A DNA stretch of 41,889 nt, from positions 1 to 41,889 of IMG/VR virus record IMGVR_UViG_3300036772_000565. The stretch is one strand, 5' to 3'. The stretch comes from a virus. The notes beneath the pieces were generated by a model, which had not been told where the DNA came from, made no database searches, and worked only from the letters and a program-made list of their open reading frames with translations. This document shows positions 7,246 through 15,134 of the stretch, in pieces; the first letter of the stretch is position 1, and each line of letters begins with the position of its first letter. The translations under genes and the position numbers were made by a program.

Positions 7246-7707
7246 ATGGTAGAGCAAAGCCTTAAAGAAGTAGTGAAAGCAATGTGTAAAGCAATTCCAG
7301 GCGGACGTGAATCTATGGCAGGCGCACTTGGCATGACCATGACTCAGTTCAACAACAACCTGTATGAGAAGAACGGCTGTCGTTTCTTCGAAGTAGTAGA
7401 GCTGGAAGCGATGGAAGACATTTCAGGTACATCTGCCCTGGCTGATTACTTCGCCAAACGTCGCGGTGCGCTGCTGGTGGATGTTCCGAACCTTCAGGAT
7501 CTGGATCGTGTTGACCTGTTTACCAAAGCAATGCGTACAGCTGCTGCTCGCGGGCAAGTTGATCAGATTATTGAACAAGCTCTGGAAGATGGAGTGATTG
7601 AAAAACATGAAGCTGAAGAAATTCTGGTGCATCACCGCCGCCATCTGGCAGCACGTGAAGAAGAGATCCGCGCCATTGTCGCGCTGTTTGGTCGCAAAAA
7701 GAAGTGA
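7246..7707 (+). CDS. YmfL-like phage regulatory protein (CII position)
   Basis: A 153-aa protein of the YmfL family of putative phage regulators (YmfL is from e14), occupying the cII position after cro. Residues about 1-60 contain an HTH-like segment (GGRESMAGALGMTMTQFNN), while the rest is helical with a charged C-terminus (HHRRHLAAREEEIRAIVALF). The start ATG at 7246 is preceded by AAAGGGAAAACAAG; an in-frame upstream start at 7204 lies inside cro. A hairpin follows the stop. Confidence 0.88.
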   Translation: MVEQSLKEVVKAMCKAIPGGRESMAGALGMTMTQFNNNLYEKNGCRFFEVVELEAMEDISGTSALADYFAKRRGALLVDVPNLQDLDRVDLFTKAMRTAAARGQVDQIIEQALEDGVIEKHEAEEILVHHRRHLAAREEEIRAIVALFGRKKK

Positions 7708-7735
7708 CGCCCGCGAGTGTGCAGCTCCGGGCGTC
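7706..7735 (+). terminator. Hairpin after the ymfL-like gene
   Basis: GACGCCC (7706-7712) and GGGCGTC (7729-7735) form a perfect 7-bp stem with a 16-nt loop. No U-run follows, so it may be a weak, factor-dependent or attenuating site in the PR transcript. Confidence 0.45.
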
Positions 7736-7767
7736 TTGGCGTGTCGATTCGTGGAGAACTTTAACGC

Positions 7768-8124
7768 ATGAACAGTTTAACCAGAAACATGGGAACACCG
7801 CAAATACGTTGCCGTTCAGTAACTGGCGGTCGTGATGTTGCCCCGTTCTTGTATGAAGCCAATTTACTGGGTGAGTGGGTCGCCATCAACTACCAGTTCG
7901 CAGCGTGGTTGGTAGAAGACATGCGGATTAAACATGAGGCTGAGCGATGCAAGAGCTTGACCGTAAGTACCGTGACTGGCGAGGAAACATCGTCCGGGTT
8001 ACCGGTTACGACAGGGAAAAGCAGCAAGTCATATTCAGACGTGAAGACTATGAGCATGACTGTATGCAGCCAGTTGAGCAATTCCGCGACAAATTCACAA
8101 GGGTTGAAGAATGACTACCAGTAG
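7768..8124 (+). CDS. Hypothetical early protein, probably extended by stop loss
   Basis: Open frame of 118 aa starting at 7768 with GGAG 11 nt upstream. The first ~60 residues look like a real conserved phage protein (RDVAPFLYEANLLGEWV, INYQFAAWLVEDM). After residue ~60 the frame runs antiparallel in meaning over the whole DUF4222 gene in another frame and becomes Ser/Thr-rich, with no sign of a fold. The CGA codon at 7945-7947 would be TGA with one C-to-T change, exactly before the next gene, so the tail is probably read-through of a lost stop. Confidence 0.55.
   Translation: MNSLTRNMGTPQIRCRSVTGGRDVAPFLYEANLLGEWVAINYQFAAWLVEDMRIKHEAERCKSLTVSTVTGEETSSGLPVTTGKSSKSYSDVKTMSMTVCSQLSNSATNSQGLKNDYQ
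7947..8114 (+). CDS. DUF4222 small phage protein
   Basis: A 55-aa protein, missed by simple length cut-offs. It begins MQELDRKYRDWRGNIVRVTG and contains YDREKQQVIF and YEHDCMQPVEQF, the pattern of DUF4222 proteins found between cII and the replication gene in lambdoid phages. Its stop overlaps the start of the replication gene as ATGA (8111-8114), implying coupled translation. Function unknown. Confidence 0.85.
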   Translation: MQELDRKYRDWRGNIVRVTGYDREKQQVIFRREDYEHDCMQPVEQFRDKFTRVEE

Positions 8125-9226
8125 CCGGATATTCGATGTTGTTCAGGCCATGTCGGGCCAGAAGAACGTAATTATTATTCCGCGCCCATACCTTCAGTTT
8201 TTTGGTGAAGATCAGCTGGCTTATCCGCTCGCTGCTGTGCTGAATCAAATTGTGTTTTGGTCTGGAGTGGAGTCTTCCTGCGGTGATGGCTGGTTTTACA
8301 AAAGCCACGAGGAGATGGGTTCTGATCTGGAAGTATTGAGCCCGGATCAGATCGGGCGCCTTGTGAAAAAAATCTGCCTTAAGTATCTGCCTGGTATCAT
8401 TGAAACCAAGACACAAAAGGTAAATGGAACGCCTACCACGCATTACCGCATTTTAGATAGTGAAGCCTTAATGGCTAAAATTTTCCCGAAAACACTGGAT
8501 TCCGCGAAAGTGCGGAATGGAAATCGCGAAGATGCAGAATCAATTCCTCAGCATCACGGAATTGAAACCGCAGGATCGCAGAAACAATGCCGCGAAAGTG
8601 CGGAATCCTATCTCTATACAGATCTTAACTCAGATCATAACTCACAGATCATAAAACCTATTGGTCAACCGCAAGCGGCAGACCCACAGCAAGTTGATTC
8701 TCTGAAAATTGATTACACCGCCGTGCTTGAAGCATTCCACACCACGCTGCCTGAACTTCCTGGTGTACTCAAAATGACAGACAAACGCAGAAAGGCTCTG
8801 CGTAAACTCTGGAAAGACTACGACCTGAATATTGAGAAGTGGGGCGCATACCTGCGCTATATCTCCAAAAAATGCCGCTGGATGCTGGAAGACCGCCCGG
8901 ATACGAACACTGGCAAGACGTGGCGGAAAAAAGACTTCGATTACCTGATTGACGAAGAGTGTTACCTCAAGGTCAAAGAAGACCGTGCCAATGACCTGCC
9001 GACTGTAGCTCGCGTGGACAACACCGAACGTGACGAGGCTTTATACCGGCTGGTTTCTTTGGGGCGCAAGCCGAAAGGACGTGTTGAAGAACTGGCGATG
9101 ATTGCATTCGGTAAAGCAGGTCTCCAGCGTGCCAACGAGGTTATGGTTCGTTCGGCATGGAAATCAATCTGGCTGCAGGCTGTTTCACAGGCCAGCGAAG
9201 AAGACCTGGCGAGGATTGCGTCATGA
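8111..9226 (+). CDS. Phage replication initiator
   Basis: A 371-aa protein in the position of lambda O. The N-terminal part (about 20-115) looks like a winged-helix DNA-binding domain (YPLAAVLNQIVFWS, DGWFYKSHEEMG). The centre (about 130-170) is encoded by an iteron array, and the C-terminal half (205-371) has aromatic helices such as KWGAYLRYISKKCRWMLED. As in lambda, the origin appears to lie inside the initiator gene. No helicase loader or helicase follows, so it presumably recruits host DnaB directly or by an unrecognised partner. Start and stop overlap neighbours as ATGA. Confidence 0.82.
   Translation: MTTSSRIFDVVQAMSGQKNVIIIPRPYLQFFGEDQLAYPLAAVLNQIVFWSGVESSCGDGWFYKSHEEMGSDLEVLSPDQIGRLVKKICLKYLPGIIETKTQKVNGTPTTHYRILDSEALMAKIFPKTLDSAKVRNGNREDAESIPQHHGIETAGSQKQCRESAESYLYTDLNSDHNSQIIKPIGQPQAADPQQVDSLKIDYTAVLEAFHTTLPELPGVLKMTDKRRKALRKLWKDYDLNIEKWGAYLRYISKKCRWMLEDRPDTNTGKTWRKKDFDYLIDEECYLKVKEDRANDLPTVARVDNTERDEALYRLVSLGRKPKGRVEELAMIAFGKAGLQRANEVMVRSAWKSIWLQAVSQASEEDLARIAS
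8499..8606 (+). other. ori: Replication origin: five 22-bp-period iterons
   Basis: Five 20-bp units begin at 8499, 8521, 8543, 8565 and 8587, exactly 22 bp apart. Units 1 and 5 share 17 bp (CCGCGAAAGTGCGGAAT) and unit 1 is a palindrome (ATTCCGC-N6-GCGGAAT). Units 2-4 are degenerate; unit 3 has ATTCC/GGAAT ends. An AT-rich stretch with repeated CAGATC-type words follows at 8607-8660 and could be the unwinding element. Arrangement parallels the lambda origin inside O. Confidence 0.85.
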
Positions 9227-10098
9227 CCGAAACAGCTTCTCAAACCCCATACTGCCAGGCTCTGGCAGAGCTGCGTAGTCGCAACGCTCATGAACTGAAA
9301 GAAGTTGGTGACCAATGGCGTACACCAGACAACATTTTCTGGGGTATCAATGCGATGTTCGGCCCGTTAGTCCTCGACTTGTTTAGTGATGGCGAGAACG
9401 CGAAGTGCAACGCTTTCTATACCGCAGAAGACAATGCATTAACTCATGACTGGTCAGAACGTTTGAAAGAACTAAACGGTGCGGCATTCGCCAACCCACC
9501 TTATAGCCGGGCGGCTAAGTTCGATGATCAGTACATCACCGGCATGCGTTACATAATGGGGCATGTCAGCGCAATGCGTGAAAAAGGCGGGCGCTACGTA
9601 TTTCTGATTAAGGCGGCGACGAGTGAAATCTGGTGGCCAGAAGATGCCGATCATATTGCTTTTATTCGTGGGCGTATTGGTTTTGATTTACCGGATTGGT
9701 TTATCCCAGCTGATGAAAAACAGGTTGCCTCTGGTGCGTTCTTTGCAGGAGCGGTGGCCGTGTTCGATAAAAATTGGCGTGGACCTGCGATGAGTTACAT
9801 CAGCCGTAAGGATCTGGAAGCGCAGGGGGATGCATTTATCGCACAGATCCACCGTGAAGCAATGCGCCTGGTACCACAAATCCAACAACAAAATATACCA
9901 GAAATTATTTCTGAAACGCCGTGGCCTGCAGAAGTTGGAATGGTTTTTGAACAGGTTGATTTAGCTTCTTCATTACCTGCGAATCACCAGCAAAAATTGA
10001 AACAACACATTAACAGAATGTGGCTTGAGCAAATGCCAGTCCCGTCAATTATCGATGCTGCCCGTTCGCTGGCCAGTTCTATGGAGATAAACGCATGA
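9223..10098 (+). CDS. dam: Phage DNA N6-adenine methyltransferase (Dam)
   Basis: A 291-aa member of the phage Dam family. It starts with the conserved QWRTPDNIFW segment (31-40) and has the catalytic NPPY at 91-94, with a cofactor-region segment (VLDLFSDGENAKCNAFYT) before it. It would methylate adenine, probably in GATC or a short host-like site, to evade restriction or mark replicated DNA. The C-terminal ~60 aa are an extra helical extension. Start ATG at 9223 overlaps the initiator stop (ATGA); an upstream in-frame start at 9157 is inside that gene. Confidence 0.93.
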   Translation: MTETASQTPYCQALAELRSRNAHELKEVGDQWRTPDNIFWGINAMFGPLVLDLFSDGENAKCNAFYTAEDNALTHDWSERLKELNGAAFANPPYSRAAKFDDQYITGMRYIMGHVSAMREKGGRYVFLIKAATSEIWWPEDADHIAFIRGRIGFDLPDWFIPADEKQVASGAFFAGAVAVFDKNWRGPAMSYISRKDLEAQGDAFIAQIHREAMRLVPQIQQQNIPEIISETPWPAEVGMVFEQVDLASSLPANHQQKLKQHINRMWLEQMPVPSIIDAARSLASSMEINA

Positions 10099-11981
10099 AA
10101 GAAATCATCGTAGATAACTTTGCTGGTGGCGGTGGTGCAAGTACAGGAATTGAATTGGCAATTGGCCGCAGTGTGGATATCGCAATAAACCACGATGTTA
10201 ATGCCGTGGCGATGCACACCACCAATCACCCGGATACTCTGCACTATTGCGAATCTGTTTTTGATATCGATCCAACGCAAGCAACGGCAGGCAATCCAGT
10301 GGGCCTGGCATGGTTCTCGCCAGACTGTCGGCACTTTAGCAAGGCGAAAGGCTCAAAGCCGGTTGAGCGTGAAATTCGTGGGCTTGCCTGGATTGTTCTT
10401 CGCTGGGCGCTCGCAGTTCGTCCTAGAGTGATGATGCTGGAGAACGTTGAAGAGTTTAAAACGTGGGGTCCATTGATGGTTGACGATAACGGAGATAATC
10501 GACCAGATCCGAAACGTGCCGGTGAAACATTTGTAGCATTCGTAGGGATGCTTAGTGTTGGAGTTGATGCCGGAAATCCTGCACTGACTGAAGCTTGTGA
10601 ATTCCTCGGTATCGCACCAAACAGCACAGATGCACTCCGCCTGGTCAACGGTCTGGGATATGAGGTTGATTCACGTGAACTGCGAGCATGTGACTACGGT
10701 GCTCCAACTATTCGTAAACGTTTCTTCATGGTTATGCGTTGTGACGGTCAGCCGGTTACATGGCCTGATCCAACACATGGCGATCCGAAGTCGCTTGGAG
10801 TTCTAAACGGTGCGTTACAACCATGGCGTACAGCGGCCGAATGTATCGACTGGTCACTGGATTGCCCGAGCATTTTTGAGCGTAAGCGACCACTGGCAAC
10901 GAATACGTTAAAGCGCATAGCTCGCGGCATTCAACGATTCGTTATCGACAACCCTACGCCATTCATCGTTAAGTGCAACCACACCAGCACCAAAACGAAA
11001 TATGACTGCTTTCGTGGACAGTCACTGGCTGAGCCGTTGCAGACCATAACCAAAACGCATGGCTACGCTATTGCGGTACCACACCTGACTAAGTTCAGAA
11101 CTGGCGCAACGGGACAGGATTGCCGCGAACCGGTACCGACAGTTACTGCCGGGACATCGAAACGCCCAGGTGGTAATGGGCATGCGCTGGGGATTGTGGA
11201 AGCGTACATCGCTCCATTTGTTGGTCGCCAGTTTGGAAATAGCATTGGGCATGCGGTGACAGAACCAAACGGCACTATCACTGCTGGTGGTGGCGGTAAA
11301 AGCCAACTTTGCGCAGCGACTCTAATCCAAATGGGATATGGCGAGCGTCTGGGGCAATCACCACGAGTGCTTCAGCTTGAAAAACCATTAGGCACAGTCA
11401 CTGCCGGCGGCGGCAAATTCGCTGTAGTTGCGGCAAATCTCGTTAAGCATTTTGGAGGAAACTACACGGGGCCGGGTGTCTCGATGGATGAGCCTGTGCA
11501 TTCAGTGACAACAGTGGATCATCATGCCCTGGTTACATCCCATCTCGTTATGCTGCGCGGTACATGCAAAGACGGGAGGGTTGTAAATGCACCCGCACCA
11601 GGATTAACGGCTGGCGGCTTGCATGTTGGCAACGTCGAGACATATCTGGCGGTCGATGAGTATGACGAGCAGCGCGCAGAACAAGTATCGGCCTTCCTGC
11701 GCGAGTACTGCGGCGATGATTATCAAGAGTTTGTTACCGTCGACGGTGTTACTTATCGGATAGTCGATATTGGTATGCGCATGCTTCAGCCGCATGAACT
11801 CTACCGTGCTCAAGGGTTCCCAGATTGGTACATCATTGACCAGGACTACCGCGGCGTTAAATATGCTAAGGACAAGCAAGTAGCCCGTTGTGGTAATGCG
11901 GTACCGCCGCCTTTTGCTGAAGCATTAGTCAGGGCGAACCTTCCTGAAATGTGTAATCTCAAACAGGGGGTTGCAGCATGA
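10095..11981 (+). CDS. DNA (cytosine-5) methyltransferase with internal repeats
   Basis: A 628-aa C5-methyltransferase. Motif I is NFAGGGGAS (8-16), the catalytic Cys78 lies in SPDCRHFS (the usual PPC reads PDC here), ENV is at 116-118, YGAPTIRKRF at 201-210, RMLQPHELYRAQGFP at 562-576 and GNAVPPPF at 600-607. Between 313 and 508, where the target-recognition region sits, six degenerate copies of an E/K-P-x-x-T-V/I-T-A-G-G unit occur at 33-45 residue intervals. Such repeats could provide multiple recognition modules. It is coupled to dam by ATGA. Confidence 0.93.
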   Translation: MKEIIVDNFAGGGGASTGIELAIGRSVDIAINHDVNAVAMHTTNHPDTLHYCESVFDIDPTQATAGNPVGLAWFSPDCRHFSKAKGSKPVEREIRGLAWIVLRWALAVRPRVMMLENVEEFKTWGPLMVDDNGDNRPDPKRAGETFVAFVGMLSVGVDAGNPALTEACEFLGIAPNSTDALRLVNGLGYEVDSRELRACDYGAPTIRKRFFMVMRCDGQPVTWPDPTHGDPKSLGVLNGALQPWRTAAECIDWSLDCPSIFERKRPLATNTLKRIARGIQRFVIDNPTPFIVKCNHTSTKTKYDCFRGQSLAEPLQTITKTHGYAIAVPHLTKFRTGATGQDCREPVPTVTAGTSKRPGGNGHALGIVEAYIAPFVGRQFGNSIGHAVTEPNGTITAGGGGKSQLCAATLIQMGYGERLGQSPRVLQLEKPLGTVTAGGGKFAVVAANLVKHFGGNYTGPGVSMDEPVHSVTTVDHHALVTSHLVMLRGTCKDGRVVNAPAPGLTAGGLHVGNVETYLAVDEYDEQRAEQVSAFLREYCGDDYQEFVTVDGVTYRIVDIGMRMLQPHELYRAQGFPDWYIIDQDYRGVKYAKDKQVARCGNAVPPPFAEALVRANLPEMCNLKQGVAA

Positions 11982-12319
11982 ATCAGCTCACTCCACGCCA
12001 GCATGAAGTGCTGGCAATACTTACAGCCTTTCAGGATCAGAACGGTTATCCACCAACATGCCAGGAGATTGCTGACCAGATGAGCCTGAGCTCACCGAAC
12101 GCCGCTGCCGAACATCTGAAGGCGCTGGAGCGTAAAGGGGCTATCAGCATCACTAAATATAAAGCCCGTGGTATTCAGATCATCGGAATGGATACGCCAG
12201 CTAAGCAACGTGACGAAGCGTTAGACGTTATTCGAGATCTGCTTGCCTGCAATGTTGGGTGTGCTGAGCGGGCGCTGTCTCTTCTGAGTCGTTATCAGCA
12301 AGAGGGAGAAAATGTATGA
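11978..12319 (+). CDS. LexA-like winged-helix regulator without peptidase
   Basis: A 113-aa protein with a LexA N-terminal winged-helix domain (LTPRQHEVLAILTAF, GYPPTCQEIADQMSLSSPNA, HLKALERKGAI). The S24 peptidase half of LexA is absent; instead there is a short helical tail (EALDVIRDLLACNVGCAERA). It may bind LexA-box-like DNA as a constitutive or dominant form, perhaps tuning SOS-linked phage genes. Coupled to the methyltransferase by ATGA and to rusA by an overlapping start. Confidence 0.88.
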   Translation: MNQLTPRQHEVLAILTAFQDQNGYPPTCQEIADQMSLSSPNAAAEHLKALERKGAISITKYKARGIQIIGMDTPAKQRDEALDVIRDLLACNVGCAERALSLLSRYQQEGENV

Positions 12320-12717
12320 AGTTGACGCTGCCATTCCCACCGAGCGTAAACACCTACTGGCGTGCTCCGAACAGCGGGCCGTTGGCAGGTCGTCACCTGA
12401 TTAGTGCCAAAGGTCGCAAGTACCGAAGCGATACAACTGCCTCGGTTATTGAGCAATTGCGCAAAATACCGAAGCCATTCAGTGCTGAGCTATCCGTAAA
12501 TGTAGTTTTGTACCCGCCTGAAAACCGGCGCCGGGATCTGGATAATTATCTGAAGGCACTCTTTGACTCGCTGACTCATTCCAATGTGTGGGAGGACGAC
12601 AGCCAGATAAAGCACATGGAGGTGAGCTGGGGGCCAGTCATGCCGAAGGGCAGTGCAGTAATAACCATTCGAGAATTTATCAATGAAACCGTAACGGGTG
12701 CAGCCGCCGGTCTATGA
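12316..12717 (+). CDS. rusA: RusA-family Holliday junction resolvase
   Basis: A 133-aa crossover junction endonuclease. The N-terminal LPFPPSVNTYWR and the active-site segment RRRDLDNYLKALFDSL with WEDDSQIK are diagnostic. By alignment with E. coli RusA (Asp70, Asp72, Lys76, Asp91) the catalytic residues are Asp74, Asp76, Lys80 and Asp95. It would resolve branched replication or recombination intermediates before packaging. It overlaps the preceding gene by 4 nt. Confidence 0.96.
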   Translation: MKLTLPFPPSVNTYWRAPNSGPLAGRHLISAKGRKYRSDTTASVIEQLRKIPKPFSAELSVNVVLYPPENRRRDLDNYLKALFDSLTHSNVWEDDSQIKHMEVSWGPVMPKGSAVITIREFINETVTGAAAGL

Positions 12718-12731
12718 ATAGTGGAGAACGT

Positions 12732-13445
12732 ATGCAACAGACATTCAGCAGTACACAGTTATGTGCAAAGCATCATCTGATGGCATCAGGGCCAACAATG
12801 TCCAGCCGTGAGATCTCCGCACTGGTAAATAGCAAACATGGCGACGTTAAACGCTCAGCAGAACGACTTGTTGCTGTCGGAGTTTTAACCGCGCCGTTGG
12901 CGCAGTTCGATTTTGAGCATAACGGCAACACCTACCAGGAGTATCGCTTCAATAAACGTGATTCATTGGTGCTGGTGGCTCGCTTGTCACCGGAGTTTAC
13001 AGCTGCAGTAGTTGATCGCTGGCAAGAACTCGAGCAGGGCGGAGTGGTTCCGCAGTCCTTACCAGAAGCGTTGCGCCTGGCAGCTGACCTTGCAGAGCAA
13101 AAGCTTTACCTCGAAAACCAGTTACTCATTGCTGCACCAAAAGCTGAGTTTGTCGATCACTATGTTGAAGCAAACGGCGCTCTGGGCTTTCGCCAGTTGG
13201 CAAAGTTGCTCAATGCAAAGGAGTATCAGCTCCGCACTTTCCTTGAAAAGAGTAAGATCATGTACCGGCTATCGGGCGGCATGATGCCTTACAGTCAGCA
13301 TATTGAGGCAGGGCGCTTCACTGTGAAAACTGGCACCAGCGAAGTCAGCAATCACGCATTCACTCAGGCACGCTTTACACCGAAAGGAGTTAAGTGGGTA
13401 GCAGGCTTGTGGGCTGAGCACCTGCAAAATGGCGCATCAATATGA
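12732..13445 (+). CDS. Antirepressor: Rha plus KilAC domains
   Basis: A 237-aa two-domain phage regulator. Residues about 10-100 fit the Rha (pRha) domain (MSSREISALVNSKHGDVKR, TYQEYRFNKRDSLVLVARLS), and about 125-235 the antirepressor KilAC/ANT domain (ANGALGFRQLAKLLNAKEY, ARFTPKGVKWV). Such proteins usually interfere with repressors of the same or other phages. The ATG at 12732 follows GTGGAGAACGT and is preferred to the in-frame start at 12714 that overlaps rusA. Confidence 0.9.
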   Translation: MQQTFSSTQLCAKHHLMASGPTMSSREISALVNSKHGDVKRSAERLVAVGVLTAPLAQFDFEHNGNTYQEYRFNKRDSLVLVARLSPEFTAAVVDRWQELEQGGVVPQSLPEALRLAADLAEQKLYLENQLLIAAPKAEFVDHYVEANGALGFRQLAKLLNAKEYQLRTFLEKSKIMYRLSGGMMPYSQHIEAGRFTVKTGTSEVSNHAFTQARFTPKGVKWVAGLWAEHLQNGASI

Positions 13446-14431
13446 GAGCGCTGCTGAAACCCGTGGTTGTTCGTGAACTGGGCATGGTGATATTCAGGCC
13501 TGGTACTGAATTGCTTTCTCTGTTTGGGGATCGGGTCATTATCGACCACGCCCCGGAATATCTCTCAGATGTGGCATCCGGAGAACTACCCGCAGCGCGT
13601 CAGGCGCTTGGTGATGATCCGGTACTGCTGCCGTTTTTCACTAACGAGAAAGTGGCTGAAGTTGCTGGTGGCCTGAATGGGCTTGAAGCCTGGCTGATGC
13701 GACAGGGTAAACAATGCCAGTGGCCACACTCCGACTATCACCATCACGAACTGATTACGACGCGATTCCATCCAGGCGCATTACGTCTTTGCTGGGGTTG
13801 TGATAACCAACTGCGTGACCACTACACCGAGCAACTTTCTACATTGGCAACGACTAACGTGGTGGCGTGGATAATTGACAGAGCGCGGGCAACGCTTGGC
13901 TTTGACGAAAGTCATGTGCTGACATTGCCAGAGTTGTGCTGGTGGGCGACGAAGATGGATGTTGTCGACTCGCTACCTGAAGGCATGGCCCGACGAGCCC
14001 TCCGTATGCCTCAAGATGTTATCCCATCAGTGAGTCGTGAATGCGACATCGTCCATGAGTTACCGGCCACCAGCATTGTGCAGGAGAAAGTGAAACCTGT
14101 ACTCAAGCTGAAGGTAGATCCGGAGAGCCCTGCAACATTAATGCGCCGTCCAAAGCACATTCGTATGGAAAAACCAAAGTATCTTCAATGGGTAAAAACA
14201 CAGCCATGTGAAGGCTGCGGTTCACCTGCTGATGATCCGCATCATCTAATTGGCTGGGGGCAGGGGGGAATGGGAACCAAAGCTCATGACCTTCTTACGA
14301 TTCCCCTTTGCCGAGTATGCCATACAGAGCTACATAACGACCCGGTGAAATTCGAGCGTAAGCATGGTTCGCAACCGGAAATGATTATTCGTGTATTTGG
14401 CCGGGCTTGCTCGCTCGGCGTAGTGGCATAG
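13442..14431 (+). CDS. DUF968 protein with C-terminal HNH-like zinc module
   Basis: A 329-aa protein of the DUF968 family of lambdoid phages. The N-terminal ~220 aa are unassigned (HHHELITTRFHPGALRLCWG is a characteristic block with a CWGCD knuckle). The C-terminus has CEGCG, DDPHHLIGWGQGG and CRVCHTELH, which together look like a treble-clef HNH nuclease site with Zn-binding cysteines. It may be a structure-specific or recombination nuclease, as suggested by its place next to rusA and the antiterminator. Overlaps the antirepressor by 4 nt. Confidence 0.88.
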   Translation: MRALLKPVVVRELGMVIFRPGTELLSLFGDRVIIDHAPEYLSDVASGELPAARQALGDDPVLLPFFTNEKVAEVAGGLNGLEAWLMRQGKQCQWPHSDYHHHELITTRFHPGALRLCWGCDNQLRDHYTEQLSTLATTNVVAWIIDRARATLGFDESHVLTLPELCWWATKMDVVDSLPEGMARRALRMPQDVIPSVSRECDIVHELPATSIVQEKVKPVLKLKVDPESPATLMRRPKHIRMEKPKYLQWVKTQPCEGCGSPADDPHHLIGWGQGGMGTKAHDLLTIPLCRVCHTELHNDPVKFERKHGSQPEMIIRVFGRACSLGVVA

Positions 14432-14442
14432 GGAGAAAGTAA

Positions 14443-15021
14443 ATGATTAATGAAACAGCAACTGGCAAAAGCGGTGAGATGGTTCGTTTACGCACACTAG
14501 AAAGCGTCTGGATTCAGGGCAAGCTACGCATGTGGGGGCGCTGGTCATTTATTGGTGGTGGTAGTGGTGGCAATATGTTTAACCAACTTCTGGCAACAAA
14601 GACGTTAACTAAAACATCCATTAATGAAGCACTCCGCCGCATGAAGAAGTCGGGCATTACCAAGCCGGAACTGGAAGCGTTTTTAAAAGATATCCTGAGC
14701 GGGAAACACAAAAGCAACCTGGCGTTCTGTACAGACGAGGAAGCGCTTAAGATTGATGGTGTGATTGGCGCAATTCTGAAGTCTCAGGGGTATGGCCATC
14801 TTGTCGGATATTTAAATGATCGCTATCAGCGTCGTATGAGTAAAAAAGCCATGGCGCGGGATCTACACTACAAACACCCTGAATGGTGCCTGAGGACCTG
14901 TGAAACCCGTATTGATGTGTGGTTGAATTTAGCAGAATCGATGCTATACGCACCAATGTGTGATGCATTCGACACAAATAGCACCAAATTTAGCTTGCAT
15001 CGTTGCGCGGAAACTGTTTGA
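14443..15021 (+). CDS. DUF1133 protein, Q-type late antiterminator
   Basis: A 192-aa DUF1133 protein located where lambda Q sits, last in the PR operon. Conserved blocks are TGKSGEMVRLRTLESVWIQG, LRMWGRWSFIGGG, NMFNQLLATKTLTK and a C-terminal segment with HPEWCLRTCETRIDVWL. The family is often labelled antitermination protein Q; the late leader, hairpin and terminator just downstream support this. Only the role by position is inferred; no direct motif for RNA polymerase contact is seen. Confidence 0.82.
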   Translation: MINETATGKSGEMVRLRTLESVWIQGKLRMWGRWSFIGGGSGGNMFNQLLATKTLTKTSINEALRRMKKSGITKPELEAFLKDILSGKHKSNLAFCTDEEALKIDGVIGAILKSQGYGHLVGYLNDRYQRRMSKKAMARDLHYKHPEWCLRTCETRIDVWLNLAESMLYAPMCDAFDTNSTKFSLHRCAETV

Positions 15022-15107
15022 ATTGTGCTAAGCTCGGGACGTAAAAACGAACTGAGCATACCTTGTCAGCGAAGACGCTATAAGCTGAGCGACAAGGTCA
15101 GATAATG
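15022..15107 (+). promoter_or_regulatory. Probable late promoter and Q-response leader
   Basis: The 87 nt after the antiterminator gene hold a possible promoter (TTGAAT near 15019, TAAAAA about 18 nt on) and an inverted repeat ACCTTGTC (15060-15067) / GACAAGGT (15091-15098). Direct copies of CTGAGC flank it. This is the expected place of a PR' promoter with its qut/pause element; the exact promoter is uncertain. Confidence 0.5.
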
Positions 15108-15134
15108 AACCCGCCTAGTAGCGGGTTTTGCTTT
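15108..15134 (+). terminator. tR'-like terminator
   Basis: AACCCGC (15108-15114), 6-nt loop, GCGGGTT (15121-15127) followed by TTGCTTT. It would stop the short late leader RNA until the Q-type protein allows read-through into the lysis genes. No T-run exists in the opposite direction, so it does not serve the converging gene at 15133. Confidence 0.8.

Noticed and set aside
8607-8660. CRISPR-like or tandem-repeat array
   Set aside because: The CAGATC-like words are short, irregular and part of the AT-rich segment next to the iterons; no repeat-spacer pattern exists anywhere in the window.
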